This document shows positions 37,825 through 50,804 of a stretch of DNA of 64,000 nucleotides, one piece after another. The stretch's first letter is position 1. Each line of letters starts with the position of its first letter. A program made the translations under genes and the position numbers. The DNA is taken from contig WARS01000052.1 of the NCBI GenBank assembly GCA_008933995.1, forward strand, positions 558,001 through 622,000, read 5' to 3'. Below the pieces are notes generated by a model. It was not told the DNA's origin and did not search any database. It saw only the letters and a list, made by a program, of their open reading frames with translations. This DNA comes from Datnioides undecimradiatus (lineage: Eukaryota; Chordata; Actinopteri; Lobotiformes; Datnioididae).

Positions 37825-40800
37825 GTGATCACGGCTGAGCAAACATCAAACCAAAACACCCGAGCGAACATCCCGAACAGCCGTCCCTTCAGTCTTACAA
37901 TCACACTTCAGTACGTGCGGCTGGAGAAAGAGCCTCGCCCCGGCTGTGTGATCCCTCTAATGGAAAATGGTGTATAATCGAGAGGAGAGCTGGGTGAGCT
38001 AATGAAAAGGGTAGCGGGGTGACATTTTCAGAGTGACGTCTGAAGTAGGATGACATTTACAGAGAAGAAGCCCCAAAGACAGTCTTTTAGAAAGGGCCTC
38101 TGTATATTATATGGGAGCAGCGGAGGATAATGTGCAACGTGGAGCTGATGACTCAGGCAGAGCTGGTATAGCTAGTCTTCAGTTAGTCTCGTTTAGCTAG
38201 AGAGCGTTGTGCAGGTGCGCGCTGGTTTTCATATTAACCTGAAAGATTGCCTGTGAGCACGTCACTGATCAGACTACGGACCACGCTCGGTGCAAACCAA
38301 AACCTCCCAATCAGCTCACAGACTCGCCTGAAAGGCCTTGATAACCTCAGACGTGTTCGATATTGAGGATTTAAAGTCTTTATGCTTACGTCTCTGCTTT
38401 CCAAGGGGGACCAATGAGAGATGAGCGTGCATGTATCCATGGAAACAAGTGTACAGTAGTACATTAAAGGTTAAAGAGCTGTTGTACAAGTGTTGCTACA
38501 GCCTGGCCCCTGATGCTAAATCACCTAGCATGCCGCTGCTGATTGATATTAAAACCGGTTGACTTCCTCTCCGTCTCAGTCTCAGTCATGTGAGACCTCT
38601 TGAGGTGGAGCAATCAATGGCTCCTCCTGCACGATCATGTTACCGATATCCTGCAGCGTGCGATGCGACACTTTCTTTCAAGTCTTGAAGTTTGCAGTTT
38701 GTTCGTAGTTCAATTCCTGTAGTTTGTTTGAGACCACAGGAAATAAATCCTCGCAGTTTCTCTTTACGTGTGTGATGTGACCGGATTTCATAGCAGGCCT
38801 GTCCGTCTCTTTGCCTGCAGGTATGCAGAGGAGCCACAGCGTGAGACCTGAGTGTCACAGTGAATCCAGGTGAGGCTGCAGCCATCACAGTATTTCCTCA
38901 ATTAAGTCTCATTCAGTCATAAAAGGCAACGAAATCTTCTTTATTTCTGTTTTTTTCAGTGGTTTCAACCACAGACGGTTTATGTCCCATGGCGACAAAT
39001 GATCTTAGGGGTGCGTTTTCATTCATTTCACCCCTCTCCGGCTCATGAAATTCAGTTTCTAATATGGCAAATGTTCATATTTTGCACCTAAAATATATCC
39101 TTATGTGTACGTCTACATAAAGAGGTTACCGTGGAACCACTGCATCTATGACCTTATAAGTGAAAGGTTTTGAAACACACATACAACCGCACCTTTCACA
39201 TATAAAGGTCATACACTCTTATCATCTCCCTTGTGAGCATCCTTTACTCTGAAACCTTTATCCAGCGCGACGCTTCCTGTCAGAAGTTTGACATTTCTTC
39301 CACATCAAAACTGAATATATTAGCACCGATCTAACTTTTTTTTATTTTTAAGTCATAACTAACTTATAAGGTCACGCCAAGAGCACCGCGCACTGTAAAA
39401 ACTTTGTGAAACAGAGGCATTAAAGAGTTCAACAACCTCCAGGATGGCAGGACACTTTGCTCAGACGCGTCGTCAAATGTGACTAAATTGCATGAAATCT
39501 TTGCCGCGGAGCGCGAGCCGTCTTCTCACGGAGGACACGTCCGCTGGGAGCTGAAGCGGGTCGTTTGAGAGACACAGATCAAGGAAGGGAACATTTCCCT
39601 GCCACAGGAGGGACTTAATCAGGACAGCTTTTTGAGACTGTGATCCATCTCTAGAGAATGGAGGATAAGGGGGTTTGAACCTTTTTGATGTGCGCGCCAG
39701 TGGACCAGCCGCGTATTTTCCTTGGCGATAAATGAACTAATATGCATGTAATGACACTGGCCCGACAGCGGGATGTGCGACAGATGTTTTCTTAATTCTT
39801 TATTTGCTGTGGTGAGATGACTGTGGGCGCGGGCCAAGAACGCAGGCTCCTTTAAAGTGGAGTAGGGTTTCTTGTAGAGCGCGGGGTCGCAATGTCCTAT
39901 ATTCAGCCGACGAATTCAATTTTCAGCTGCGAGGCGCATTCCTGAAATTCATGGCAATTGCAGAGGAAAAGTCTCAGCTGCAGTTTACTTTAAAATCCCC
40001 ATAGTTAGCATTTATACGCAGCGCTGTGGATGGTTTAATGTACAGTGTACTGTCTCCTGTGGGTGCCCACAAGTGAAGATCTAATGTCTGAACAAATGCA
40101 TGTTACTGTGTTTATGAGATTATACGTAAAACTCAGACGTTCTCCGAGCATTAGGTGACAAATTTAGAGAAGAAACCAACAAATTCACAAGATAAAACAT
40201 GAAAAGTCGATTTGGAAAACTCATATTTTGGAAAAACGGGGTCATCACACCACAGATGCCGTCACTTGCCGTGTGTTATGGCTGCCACGGATTAGCATTT
40301 TAGCCCAGAATCACATTATTGTCAAAATTGTAACGTTGCAAATTGGAACAATGTGATTTCAATTCAAAAAGAAAAAATCAGAAAACACAGTTTTCTTTTT
40401 CAAAATTTGTGACTTTGAGAGCACATTTTGTTTTTTTTCTTTTCATAAATTCCCCACTTTAATCTGAGAAATGACCTCAGAAGTATTACCCCCCAGGCCC
40501 CAGGCCCTTTGCAACAACAGTTCGATACGCCTTTGTTTACAATCATGCTTCTCTGTCAGCTGTAACACAACTCTGATTGTGTCCTTGGATTTCCAAAGCT
40601 AGGGAGGATGGTTGTGATACACAAAACTCTAACTCTCCTGGTAACTGCCACTGAAAAACCCCAGAAGAAGTATTTGTAGTTCGGTGCTAATGGTTTAGCT
40701 TCTTAGCTATCTAATTAGCAACTCTAGGCTAACACAATGACATGCATTTGCAGCAGGCTCTGTCATCCACACACAGATCATCCAGCTGTTGCACTGATCT

Positions 40801-40838
40801 ACAACTACATGTTTTGCTTTCTGAGTAATTTTACTGTG
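37825..40838. other. Non-coding stretch with one exon-like segment
   Basis: Apart from the segment at 38821-38869, no gene-like structure. The stretch 39700-39960 (ggcgataaatgaac, atgcatgtaatgacac) has POU/homeodomain-like words and is listed as a candidate conserved element. TTAGC/CTAGC words are common at 38165-38205 and 40690-40735. Confidence 0.6.
38821..38869 (+). other. Exon-like segment with good splice signals
   Basis: A pyrimidine tract (gtccgtctctttgcctgcag) ends at 38820 and a strong donor CAG|GTGAGG begins at 38870, bounding 49 bases. One frame is open: an ATG at 38823 gives 15 codons (MQRSHSVRPECHSES) and continues in phase into the donor. The other two frames stop within the segment. 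A 49-base open frame is not significant by itself, so the support is the splice signals only. It could be an alternative first exon, a non-coding RNA exon or chance. Confidence 0.2.

Positions 40839-40863
<25 letters not shown>
40839..40863 (+). repeat. (CA)12 microsatellite
   Basis: Perfect CA repeat, then GCACACAC. Confidence 0.95.
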
Positions 40864-40870
<7 letters not shown>

Positions 40871-41070
40871 CCTGGGAGAAGTAAGGATCACATATGCATC
40901 TGCAGCAGATGGATGCTGTACCGCTGTTTCAACGTCAGGCTGGGATGCCTGAATGTGTCCTCAGTGAGCCATCCCGGTCTGAATCAATCTCTACTGCCTC
41001 TCTGTCGCATTTAAACACATTTGGTATCTGATGGCTGTCTCATCCACCTGTAACGCACAGTGTGTGTGCA

Positions 41071-41170
41071 TAAAGTACATTTACTTAGTAACTGTAGATA
41101 AGTAGTTTAGTAAATCAAAGTACTTGTACTTGTATTCCTGTGTGTGCTTCCACTCCACTACATTTCACAG
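41071..41170 (+). mobile_element. Dispersed fish repeat relic ('AGTAC…CCACTACATTTCA' family)
   Basis: Starts with taaagtacatttacttagta, passes through caaagtacttgtacttgta, and ends with ccactccactacatttca. This order (aagtacatttactcaagta…tacttgtacttt…cttctactccactacatttcag) is one of the commonest dispersed repeats in teleost genomes as I know them. I believe it derives from a non-autonomous DNA transposon, but I cannot confirm the superfamily. The copy is diverged and has lost its ends. Confidence 0.65.
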
Positions 41171-43867
41171 ACTTATTAATGAACTAGACGTGTCTGACAG
41201 TTCCACTCACTGTAAAAACTAAGGTTTTTCTTACATTTCCTGTCCAGTAAAATCCCCAAATCTCCAAATTCAATGATATTCCCTTATGGGATGAGAGGGT
41301 TCTGCTGTTTTAAGCTTAAACCATATAAAGACCCGTTTGGATTGACACACACGTGGTCATAAATCTGAACACAGGGACGTTTTCCCTCGGTTTTTAGAGA
41401 TGCATGGTCTCACAGAACAGATGCATTACAAACATGTGTTGATTTTTATGGAATATGATGCACTGCTGTTCATTACTTACATGCGTTATGTGTAAAAGAT
41501 CCTCAGTTGCTGTCAGAGCATGTTCGTGTTTGACTGAAAGGGGTAAAATGCTTTAAATGCCCAGCTTTGGTTTCTGCAGACAGTGTGCTTGCAAGCTGCT
41601 GTTTAGGTGACTATTTTTATTATCTGTGTGTGTGTCCACGCGTTCGACAAGGTGAATCTACAGGGTCTCAATTAGAGGCGAAAGGATGCTTTCCTCTGCT
41701 GCGGCTCCTCTTTGTTATTCAGTCCGAGGAAACAGGTGGATTTTAACATAAAATATTCCACAGTTAATTAAAGATATCACAGTAGTCTGGTGTGTGTGTG
41801 TGTGTCTGCGTTACTCTCTTCTGCACAGCTGAGGTTCGTTTTGGAGCCTGCGGCAGGCGAAGACCCTCTCGCAAACATTTAAAAGCTCCTCCTTGTCAAC
41901 GCCGCCGCCGCCGTCTCAAGTCTTTTCTTGCACAATCGACGTCTTGTCTCGTGTCTTCCCATCAATAATCTGACAATAAGCTCATGTTATTGCTTCTGCA
42001 GAGACTGACAACATGACATTTACTTTGAACAATGACACTTAATGGTTTGTGTCTCTCCGTTGCGCCTGATGGATGAGGCACGCGATGCCGTCTCCAGCTC
42101 TGCGGTGGTGGCGCTTCGGCGTCTTATTGTCTCATAAGTCATCAGGCTTTTGGAGGACCCTTGCCTTTGGTCTGGTTCCTCCGTGAGTTGGGTTTGTACA
42201 AGCTTTCAACAACAATAATGAACTGTTACGGTTTAATGGAGCCCTACAAAGACTGGGGTTGATGGCGAGCGCGTTGGTGCTGTTTCAATCTGGGATGAGA
42301 CGTGAGATGAGCACCCTCGAATCGCTGATTATGCCTTCTTTTCTCCATGTCTACTTGTCACTCTGACACGTGCATGCCAACAGGGAAACTGACATGAATG
42401 CACACCCATGTGTTCGAGCTGCTCCCACGGGCGCATGGATGCACCCGTGGCCTTGCTCCTTTCGCTCCATCCTCCTCTCTTTATCTTTTCAGCGTGTTAT
42501 TTGACGCTGTTCTTACCTCTTCAGTCTCTTTGTTCGCCCTCCCCGCACCCTTTGTCTCCGTCTCATACTGTCGCCTTCGCCGTCTCACCCTTTCTTTCAC
42601 TGCCACTCACTCGCCTGTCGTCCTTTCTTCCGCTGTCTGTTGACAGTAAAAACCATTTCAAGGTCCTTTGGTCTTGAAACACCACGAGCTGTCATGTCAG
42701 ATGCGGCGATGAAGAGAGGATAGGTTCTTGTTTACTACCGACCAAAAGGCAAATACAGTAGATCCGTGCATTAATGTCCACATGCATGCACACACATAGT
42801 CTGACAAGTGGCCTTGCATGAACACGCATGCTGTTGATGCAATGAGTATGTGCTGCAAGCAAACCCTTAGCTAGTACTTTGAGGGTTTTAGCAAAGCAAA
42901 ATGTCATTTTTAATATCAATAAACAGGAAGTGTAGTTATTACTTGTGGTTTTAAGAAACTAGAGCTACTTTCCTGCAGGGGGATACTGAAAACGGTGAGA
43001 CATCTCAACAGGAAGGTGTGTGGTTTAACTTGAGTTCACAGAGGAAGATTGTTTCTGGGGTGACCCGTTGCTGCTGAGCTCCATTTTCCATAAAGTGACA
43101 CATCACAAGCTTCAATGAAACATAAGGCGTCGACTTAAAAATACCTTAAATCAACATTTAAATGACAATTATGAACAATGCTGCTTTCATTGGATGCAGG
43201 GTTACGATGGTCACTGCGTCGAATCGGGCGATTATAGAGTAAATAAACTCTGGCGTGATGTCAGCAGGGATGGAGGTCCTGCAGGGACCTAAGCACACAG
43301 TGCGGTGTGTGAAAGATAAAGGCTGAGGTTTGCAGTTCTACTTCAAAGAATCAGCATTATCAGCTTTATCTGCTTCGTTTCACCGCGTTAACTGTTGTGC
43401 GTGGAGGAGCTGCTGTGGCTCAGTGTCATGCAAGTCTTTTTGTTGGGATGTGGAGAGGTGCCCTGCATGCTGATCATTGTCGTCCACGTTGGCAAACTGC
43501 ATGGCACAAAACCATCCATCCTTGTTCTTGACTCGACCTGTTGCCCCACGTCTTCCGGCGTCAACTAATCAAGTTTGATGAAAGTCATTTCATGCAGTTT
43601 GCAACAGATTGTGTAACACAACATTTCAGTGTGTCCCGGACTGGAGATGGACATCGGTCTTTGCTCTATGAAGGACTAGGTTGGGAGATCCCAACCGTCA
43701 CATGCTGCATGTTTTCTTGAGTACAGTACTTTCGTGGTGAGTACGTTCTGTTCCGCAGAAATGGCAACGAGTGTCATCAAAGTGCATTGCGTCCCAAGTG
43801 TTGCAAATTAATATGATAATGATATGGTAATTATATTATAATCATCACCAGTTCATTTTATTCATTT
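41171..43867. other. Non-coding stretch, no gene seen
   Basis: Contains a (TG)8 run at 41790-41805, four GCC units at 41901-41913 and a pyrimidine-rich block at about 42440-42640 that yields spurious 80-90-codon frames. No exon or RNA gene is recognised. Confidence 0.65.
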
Positions 43868-43993
43868 TGTTGCAAGAAATTCATTACATGGCACAGAAAG
43901 TGATAGTTGGCGCCCCAAGGTGCATTTTGTGCACATAATGCATTCCGTGCCATGAAATATACATTTTGTGTTGCAGCGAAATGCAGCGTGAGA
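43868..43993. repeat. Foldback-like element (MITE-like)
   Basis: A nearly perfect 22-base palindrome (43921-43942, centre GTGCAC, 20 of 22 bases symmetrical) is flanked by outer arms catggcacagaa (43887-43898) and ttccgtgccatg (43943-43954), which are reverse complements except one base. Further out, ttgcaagaaat on the left and gttgcagcgaaat on the right are partly complementary. Similar words (gcattgcgtcccaagtgttgcaaa) occur 90 bases upstream. The nested inverted symmetry suggests a small non-autonomous DNA element, now diverged. Confidence 0.45.
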
Positions 43994-45871
43994 CATTTGG
44001 TGCTCCATATTAAAGCGATGTGGCTCGATCGGAGAAGGGCCAGCTAGAACGTAATCACTTTACAGATGAGGGCTGAGGAGCGGAGCTCGTGCTCTGTTCG
44101 TTTACACAATCCTTCACTTCAGTTGGGCGCGCATCATCACCCCGTCCTCAGACAAAGAGTCTCTGTGCGCTGTGTTCATGGGTTTTCCCCCCACGACCAG
44201 TTGAATATTCATTCTTCACGGCAATTTCTTCTGTCATTCCCTCAAACCCGTTCTTTATTATATTGTTTCCAATTAGTTTGAGTGAAAACTACCGCCCATG
44301 AAAACATGAATTCATTCTTTTAGCTTTTTCAAAACTTGAACACCACTGAGACTGACAATAAGTCACCAAGACGATGCCTGGCCAATCTAAATGCCCTGCA
44401 GCCACAAACCGAACCAGGTCTTACTGATGCTGCTACAGTTTAAAGTGCACACACCCATGTTTGTGGCTGTGTTTGCCCCTGCTGTTGCACACATGAGCAT
44501 CACCTTCAAAGTGTTTTTACGCCTGTTTTGAAGGTACTGCACGAGAAAAGGTTGACATGAGTGACAAAATTAAAATAGAAAACTCCCTAAACTTCGCAAG
44601 AATGGTTTCATATTGAACATTTAACTCACTCCTGATCGTCCTCTTCCTCTGCAATGCTACGACGGTTTCCCAACTGCAGAACTGGCATCACCCACTGCTT
44701 TTCTTGATGACCCAAGATGATAGTGGACGGGAAAGAAGTCGCATTTTCATTTGCAATTTTTGAAATTTGGTTAAAATTTAAAAAAAGGCCTATTGTTGAA
44801 ATCGTTTTGTATTGGCCGAGTACTCGTGATCAAGTGTTTTTCGGCTGCTGATGACACAACAAACCAGGTTTCTGCGTTTTTCTCTCAAATAAGTGCCCCA
44901 GAGATCATGATGTAAGAACTATCACATCATCATATTGCATCAGCTGCCTATGAACCTATTGTTCTCTGCACACAACTGGGAGGATGCAGCTTTGGCCGTC
45001 CTTGGTTTTCATGTCATACATGCATAAAATAGTCTCAAATGATGAAATAACATAGTCCAGCATGCAACTTGTGGGCACATAATGATAAATGCAAGTAAAA
45101 GGCTGCTTAAATGAATCACGTTAATATTGTTGTCCATGCAAATGTACCCCACTCTTCCCAAATGGTCATCAAGTTAGTAATAGGTGGGAAAACACTATGT
45201 CGAGGCACATTCATCTTCTATATAGACCATAAAGAAAACACTAGCTCTCTCGCCTCTGCAGCTCCCTCACACAACTGTGTTTGCAGCCCTTTGAAATCGG
45301 GGAAACACTGCAGTAATTCAGAATGTGCTCCTCTCCAAATTTACTCTGATGAATTCTTAACGTCCTCCTCTGTTTATCTCAACGGTTGATGTGCGCTGTG
45401 TGGCAGACAATTTTGGCTTGGAGGTGCATTTCTAGACACATTGTGCTACAGAAGCTACACTGTCAATGAGGATTACCGTATTTTATGGTGAAAGTTCCCC
45501 CCTGGGATGTCATTACTTTAAACCCTCCTGCAATACATCAATTTCTAATTAACATTTGCATACTAGATCGTCGAGGGGTGCCTGAGAGGAGGGGGGTTGG
45601 GGGGGGGGGGTTGCTGAGGACTCACACACATACATTTATGCTAATTAATTGAAATAAAATGAGCCTGGAGCTTTGGATGGGGCGGAGCAATGGAATGCTT
45701 CAACACCCAATGGGAGGGGCAGGCTGGATGCTCGAGCGCTGTCAGCGACGCCCGGTGCATCCAAAGAACACCGTCACTCTGGAGACCTGAACTAGCTATA
45801 GTGGATGGAGTGTGCAGGATATGTTTCTGTGTTGGAGGATGTTTGTTTGTGCGAGCTTATGTTCCATTATG
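43994..45871. other. Non-coding stretch, no gene seen
   Basis: Only the G6-TT-G12 tract at 45591-45610 stands out. No exon, RNA gene or recognised transposon. Confidence 0.65.
45591..45610 (+). other. G-run tract with quadruplex potential
   Basis: Six G, TT, twelve G. The runs can be partitioned into four or more G3 tracts with short loops. Pure G runs of this length are also prone to slippage and sequencing error, so the exact length is unreliable. Confidence 0.6.
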
Positions 45872-45990
45872 TCCCAGATAGCAAACACATGAGGGCCAGA
45901 TCTGGGCCAGTTCCACCGCAGTTACAGCAGCAGTAATGACGCTCATACGGACCAGATATGGGTATTACATAACCAGGTGGTACACTGCAG
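45872..45990 (+). mobile_element. Dispersed fish repeat relic ('cccagatagca…gggccagatctgggcc')
   Basis: Begins with cccagatagcaaac and contains gggccagatctgggccag, within which ccagatctgg (45896-45905) is a perfect palindrome. It then runs gaccagatatggg. The combination of a CCCAGATAGCA start and repeated 'gggccagat' words matches, from memory, a short non-autonomous DNA repeat of teleosts. No right terminal repeat can be seen, so the copy is truncated or decayed. Confidence 0.45.
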
Positions 45991-48900
45991 CAGGACAAAT
46001 GGCGAGCTCTGTTGCATCAAGGTTTTGTTTGCGGTGGTCAGTAGATTCATTGTTTTAATCACTGTTTATTTACTTGCAATCTCCCTGCGTGTTGTTTATT
46101 TGCTGCTGCTTTGCTGAATCATACTGGCACAGATGAGTGGTTGGTTTTAATTAATGAAGTGATAATGGATTATGATCATACCGCACACCCATGTAAGCTT
46201 ACTTACAAGCCACTGCTTGCGTTGGCTTTGCACTGTAATGCCTGGGTAACATTAAACCAACATTAGGTTAGCTAACAGAGCTGACTACAGGTCTGTTAAT
46301 TAAAAAGAAAGGACATATAGGTCAACATATTAATGCAAGTACTTGTGCTGTACATGGTGGATAACAGCACCCTGGGCGGATGGAAGGGGATGTGGTTGTT
46401 TGCTTGTTTGGAGTTCATTTGGTTTGACGTGTCCATCCCCCTCCCAGACTGGGACCAAACGAGTAACAGTGTTTGTGCACAGGGTGTGTCTTCTACGGTG
46501 GAAGTGAGGATGGCTGATTTATATCCCGGCTTACCAGTCAATTTATCCTGCAGCTGAAGAATTTAGCAACTTGCAATAAACAGATTTTTGCCAGTTTATC
46601 ATTTAAAATCACGGTTTTACTCAAAAACGAGTGCCTTCTCTGAGAAGCGTCATTTGTCCTGTCCTCTGAGTTTAAGAGACGCATTATTTACCCTCTGTCA
46701 GCTCTAATGCAGAAAAAAGCAGCATCTGAGGTATTTAGTGTGACACGCGGAGAGTTAAATAAATTGTTGTGCCCCCTTTGGCCCAATCATCATCATTTAG
46801 AAGATGCCGGAGCTGAGCATTTCTGCATCATTCCACGCATTTTCATTAAAAACCAATCAACAGCATTCGGCTGATAAACAGACAGACCGAGGCTGATCTA
46901 TAATCCCTCCCCTCAGTTTCATCTTGGGAACAATTGTCCAGCAGTGCAGCGAGATAATTTAACTGATATTATCTTGAAATAAACTCGGAGGATTGGATGT
47001 ATAGCGTCGGTATCGTGCCGCCTATACACAGTCTGCTGTGCACAATCAGTCAGTGCTGTGTGCAAGGCGAAGCATGTCTGTGCGCGGGATGGCGCTTGAG
47101 GAGGAGGCAAGACAAGTGAGGTGTCATGACTTTGCTCCGAGCCAAAGGTCTGCTGAAACAGACGCGCAATATCTTCCTCAAGTGTTGTTGCCGCCGTTGC
47201 CTCATCTGAGTGTAAATTAGAGTTTGGAGCAAAGCAGATGATAAATTTCTACTTTGTATGCAGATGCGCTAATGCAAGCAGTTTCTACGTCAAGAGTTGG
47301 ACTCAAGGCAAACGAATTCTGCTGCCGGTTGGCTTTATGAGGCACGGAGTGACAAAAACAACCCGAACTGGTGCTCGAAGATAACGGCAGAGCAGGTACG
47401 CAGGATTGTAAACCACCCGGCTGAGTTCGCGACTGTAACACCACTGCTAGTTTCCTTGGGTCTAAACTACTTTGGTAGATTTTACCTGGTGTTTTTTGTC
47501 TTGTTCGCTTCAACTTGCACAGTTGATATCAGGGCAACACAGCTTCCAGTCGGCGTTGGACAGATTCTGAGTAGTCAAGACCTGCCTCACCGTGGTTATA
47601 AATGTATATTTAGGTTGTTCTCGCTATTTCAAGCCACAGTAACAAGGGGTTGTTTCGACAACTTAACAGGTGTGAGGTCTGTTTTTAGAGCTCCCATAAA
47701 CTGCTCAGAGGCCAGAGTGGAGCCTTTAGCATCTTAAAAGCCTGATATTTCCCAGCAAAACAGAACTAAATGACAGCATCAGCTGATCAAACAGACTGTG
47801 TTGCGGCATATTTCCTCGGTGCGTGAATAAACAATTTCCACCGCTCCTCAATGGCCAGAAAATCCATAAATGCTGTTTTAAATTGAGCATAATCTCCTTT
47901 CTAACAAATGAACGTCATTGCGCTCTCCCGACCAAACCAGGCAAACAAAATACAAAGATTTTAATCACTATAACTCGAAAAAATGTAGTGTAACTGTGTC
48001 CAGAGACCTGTGGTCGCAAATTATATGCAAGGTCCTTCCCAGCACCATCTATGTGATTAAAGCGGTACTCTAGTGTCACTGACCTGAGGCCGCTGCATGC
48101 TATCAATCATTTTAACAAGGCAAGCACAACCGAGGTCAAGATATTAACATCGTTATTCGGCCATGATTGTCAGCTCACTGTGTTTTAAGGTCACATTAAA
48201 CAAGCGCAATATATTCACAAGACTAGTCTGACTGATATTTCGGACAGCGTTGTGTCTGAATCGCCTTGTTTCACAGCACTGACACATGTGGTTCAAGGAC
48301 AACGGGACCTTTTTCATAATAGTGCTCCTAAAAACGATCGCCCCCTTGTAGTGTGATGAATCCGCTCCCCCTTTGGGATGAAATTACATGTTGTGTGTCA
48401 AGCTGAGGCAGAGTAATACGCTCTGATAATCAAGCGATGCGCCGAATCTTCGACTATCTCCGAGGAATGCTAATCACTCTTCTATTGGATTTTTCTGTGA
48501 CGCCTGCCATTAATCCTCACCACAGCCTCGTGTGATGAAACTGCTGCACTCTTTTGAACGTAATTAACTCCCATGATCGCTTTTGAACCTCGCCGCATTG
48601 AGTGCTCTGATCGAGAGAAATTACACCAGGCTATTGCGAGTATTTAATGGACCCACGAGTGTCAATTAATGTAGAGAAGCTTTTCATTGCGCTTTCTTTT
48701 CATGTCCACTAGCCCAGGTTTTTATTAAAAAGCACTTATCCCGAGCCTGTGCTTTTGAAATGAACAGCCTTCCAAGGCATTACAATAACCCGCGTCCTGT
48801 TGTGATTAGCCTGAGGGTGCTAGACCTCCACCACTGTGGCTTTAGACCCAACCCTGCCTCTGGTTTGACCCCACTGCTTCAGGCAAGGATCTGGTAGATA

Positions 48901-50804
48901 AGAACAGGTAGTACAACTTCTATCTAATTGGACACCTTGAACAAAGATGTAATGTAAAGACAAGCTTTTGGTGCTCATGGTGGGACTTGTTGATTGATTG
49001 GTCATATAAGCAGTAAAGTAAAGTCTATATGAAAACTGCCCTGAGATAACTTTTGTTAGCTAAAAACTAAAGTGCCCAGAAAGTTTTGGGAATAAAGTCC
49101 CATTAGCTGAGAGACTTGACTGGGCCACGCTGGTGGTCAGGAAGTAAAGGTGCTGACCTTGAAACTTCGTTGACTGACGTTTCTCACTTGACCCTTGAGG
49201 ACTAACTAGACAACAACAAGGAACTTCTGACCTGTGAAGATCGCCATATATCAAACAGCGTTGAGAGCAAAACTGAAAGCTGAGGGGTGTTTTGAGGGGT
49301 CATATCTTGTCCCCTTATGGTGTTCAACAACAGATCACACCTAGTTTGACATCCAAGTGCACAATTGTTATGGATTACACTCGATGCTCAGTGTTTCTGG
49401 TGGTAAAACAAAAGATTGTGGAAACTGATTCTTGACTTTGATAGGACACTGCATGGCTGAAGGTGCACCTCCAAGACCTTTTAGGGCTGATCTTCTGCTG
49501 CTGTGGTTAAGATTAATTCAAATTATTGTTTCCATAGTTAAAGGAAAACTGTGTTTTGGGTTTCTGTTTGTAGGAAAAGGGAAGCCACTGTGTTTAGTCA
49601 TAAGTTAACCACAAGTTCCTCCTTTTGCCAGGTGACGGGAGTGTCCCATGTCTTCTTGATTTGCACAAGAACATCACCAGGTTTTTCATAAAAACAAATA
49701 TCCAATGTTCTTGTTTTCATGAGAGTTTTGCATTGAGATACCGTTATGTATGAAGCAAACTCCTTATTTAAGTGTGCAGGTCAAGTGTGAAGTTGAAGGG
49801 GTGAAAGGGGACACATCCAAAGGTTGACCCTACAATAGGGCCAATTGTTAACCTCAGAATGATAGTCAGCTGTAGCATAACCTATAGCGCCGTCAAGGTC
49901 CTGTATTGTCTGTTTTTATTTATGGCTCCGGTGATGAGCCCTGACATCACAGCATCTGGCTGAATTATTCCCACAATACCCAGGGGAGCATGAGATTATG
50001 TGCCCCCCCCCCGCAAGCACTGCAGCGCACAGCTCTCTAATTCATTGTCTCTGGAGGGAAGCAAGGTGCTGACAACACAGCACGGAAACAGATTGTGCTA
50101 AATGACAGGTTGGCGGATGTTGATTTGGGTAGAAACAGTTTATTTTTGTGGCTTATAGAAGAAAATGAGTTGCCCGTTGAAAGCAACCGTGTGCCGTGTC
50201 TGAGTTCATCGTCTGTGGTGTCAGTCTTTGCCCTGTCCAGCTCTGATCCGGGCCTTTTATTTTTATTGGGATCAATCTGGCTTGTCTCAGGTCTGTGTAG
50301 TTACATCCACTCACTGCTGAGACATTACCCTGGATAACAATCCTCTTGGTCACCATGCAGTTCGAAGCAATTAGGGGTGAAGGTGTTAATTAAAGGTCTT
50401 GCTCAAAAGCTGCTCAAAGGCACCTGTCAATTAAGTCGAGAGTGTTACGGCTTCGCTTTTCCAGCCTGGGTACCTGCAGCCCCTGTGGTTGTAAATCCTT
50501 TTTTTGTTACCTCGAGGCTAATAAGGCTCGACTGAGCACAGCCATGGGGTTTATATGCTGCACAGACAAAAGACGCCCAAGCAAGATAGAGCAGCTGTGG
50601 AGAAGACTGGTTCTGGTTGATGTCTGTCAATAACAAATCAGATAGCAGCCATTGCTGTAGCCTTAAAGTTCAAGAAATCTTATTTGTGATGGGATGTTTA
50701 AGGAAAAATACACTTTTTAACTGAATTTACATTGAGGCAATCTAATGATATCATGCAGCAGACTGTGGACAAGTGGTACAGGCCTATAAAATATATCAAT
50801 TGGA
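45991..50804. other. Non-coding stretch, no gene seen
   Basis: The 146-codon frame at 47297-47737 shows no domain, signal peptide or splice context and is treated as chance. Ordered, motif-rich sequence at 48330-48740 is listed as candidate conserved elements. A C10 run lies at 50003-50012. Confidence 0.6.
48339..48351 (-). promoter_or_regulatory. CTCF-like core motif
   Basis: CGCCCCCTTGTAG fits the reverse complement of the CTCF core (CGCCCYCTNNNGG) at all but one position. Motif-only evidence: a single site of this quality is expected a few times in 64 kb by chance. Confidence 0.25.

Noticed and set aside
47297..47737. 146-codon plus-strand open frame with a hydrophobic middle part
   Set aside because: No recognisable family, no promoter or splice context. 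Length is compatible with chance in 64 kb.
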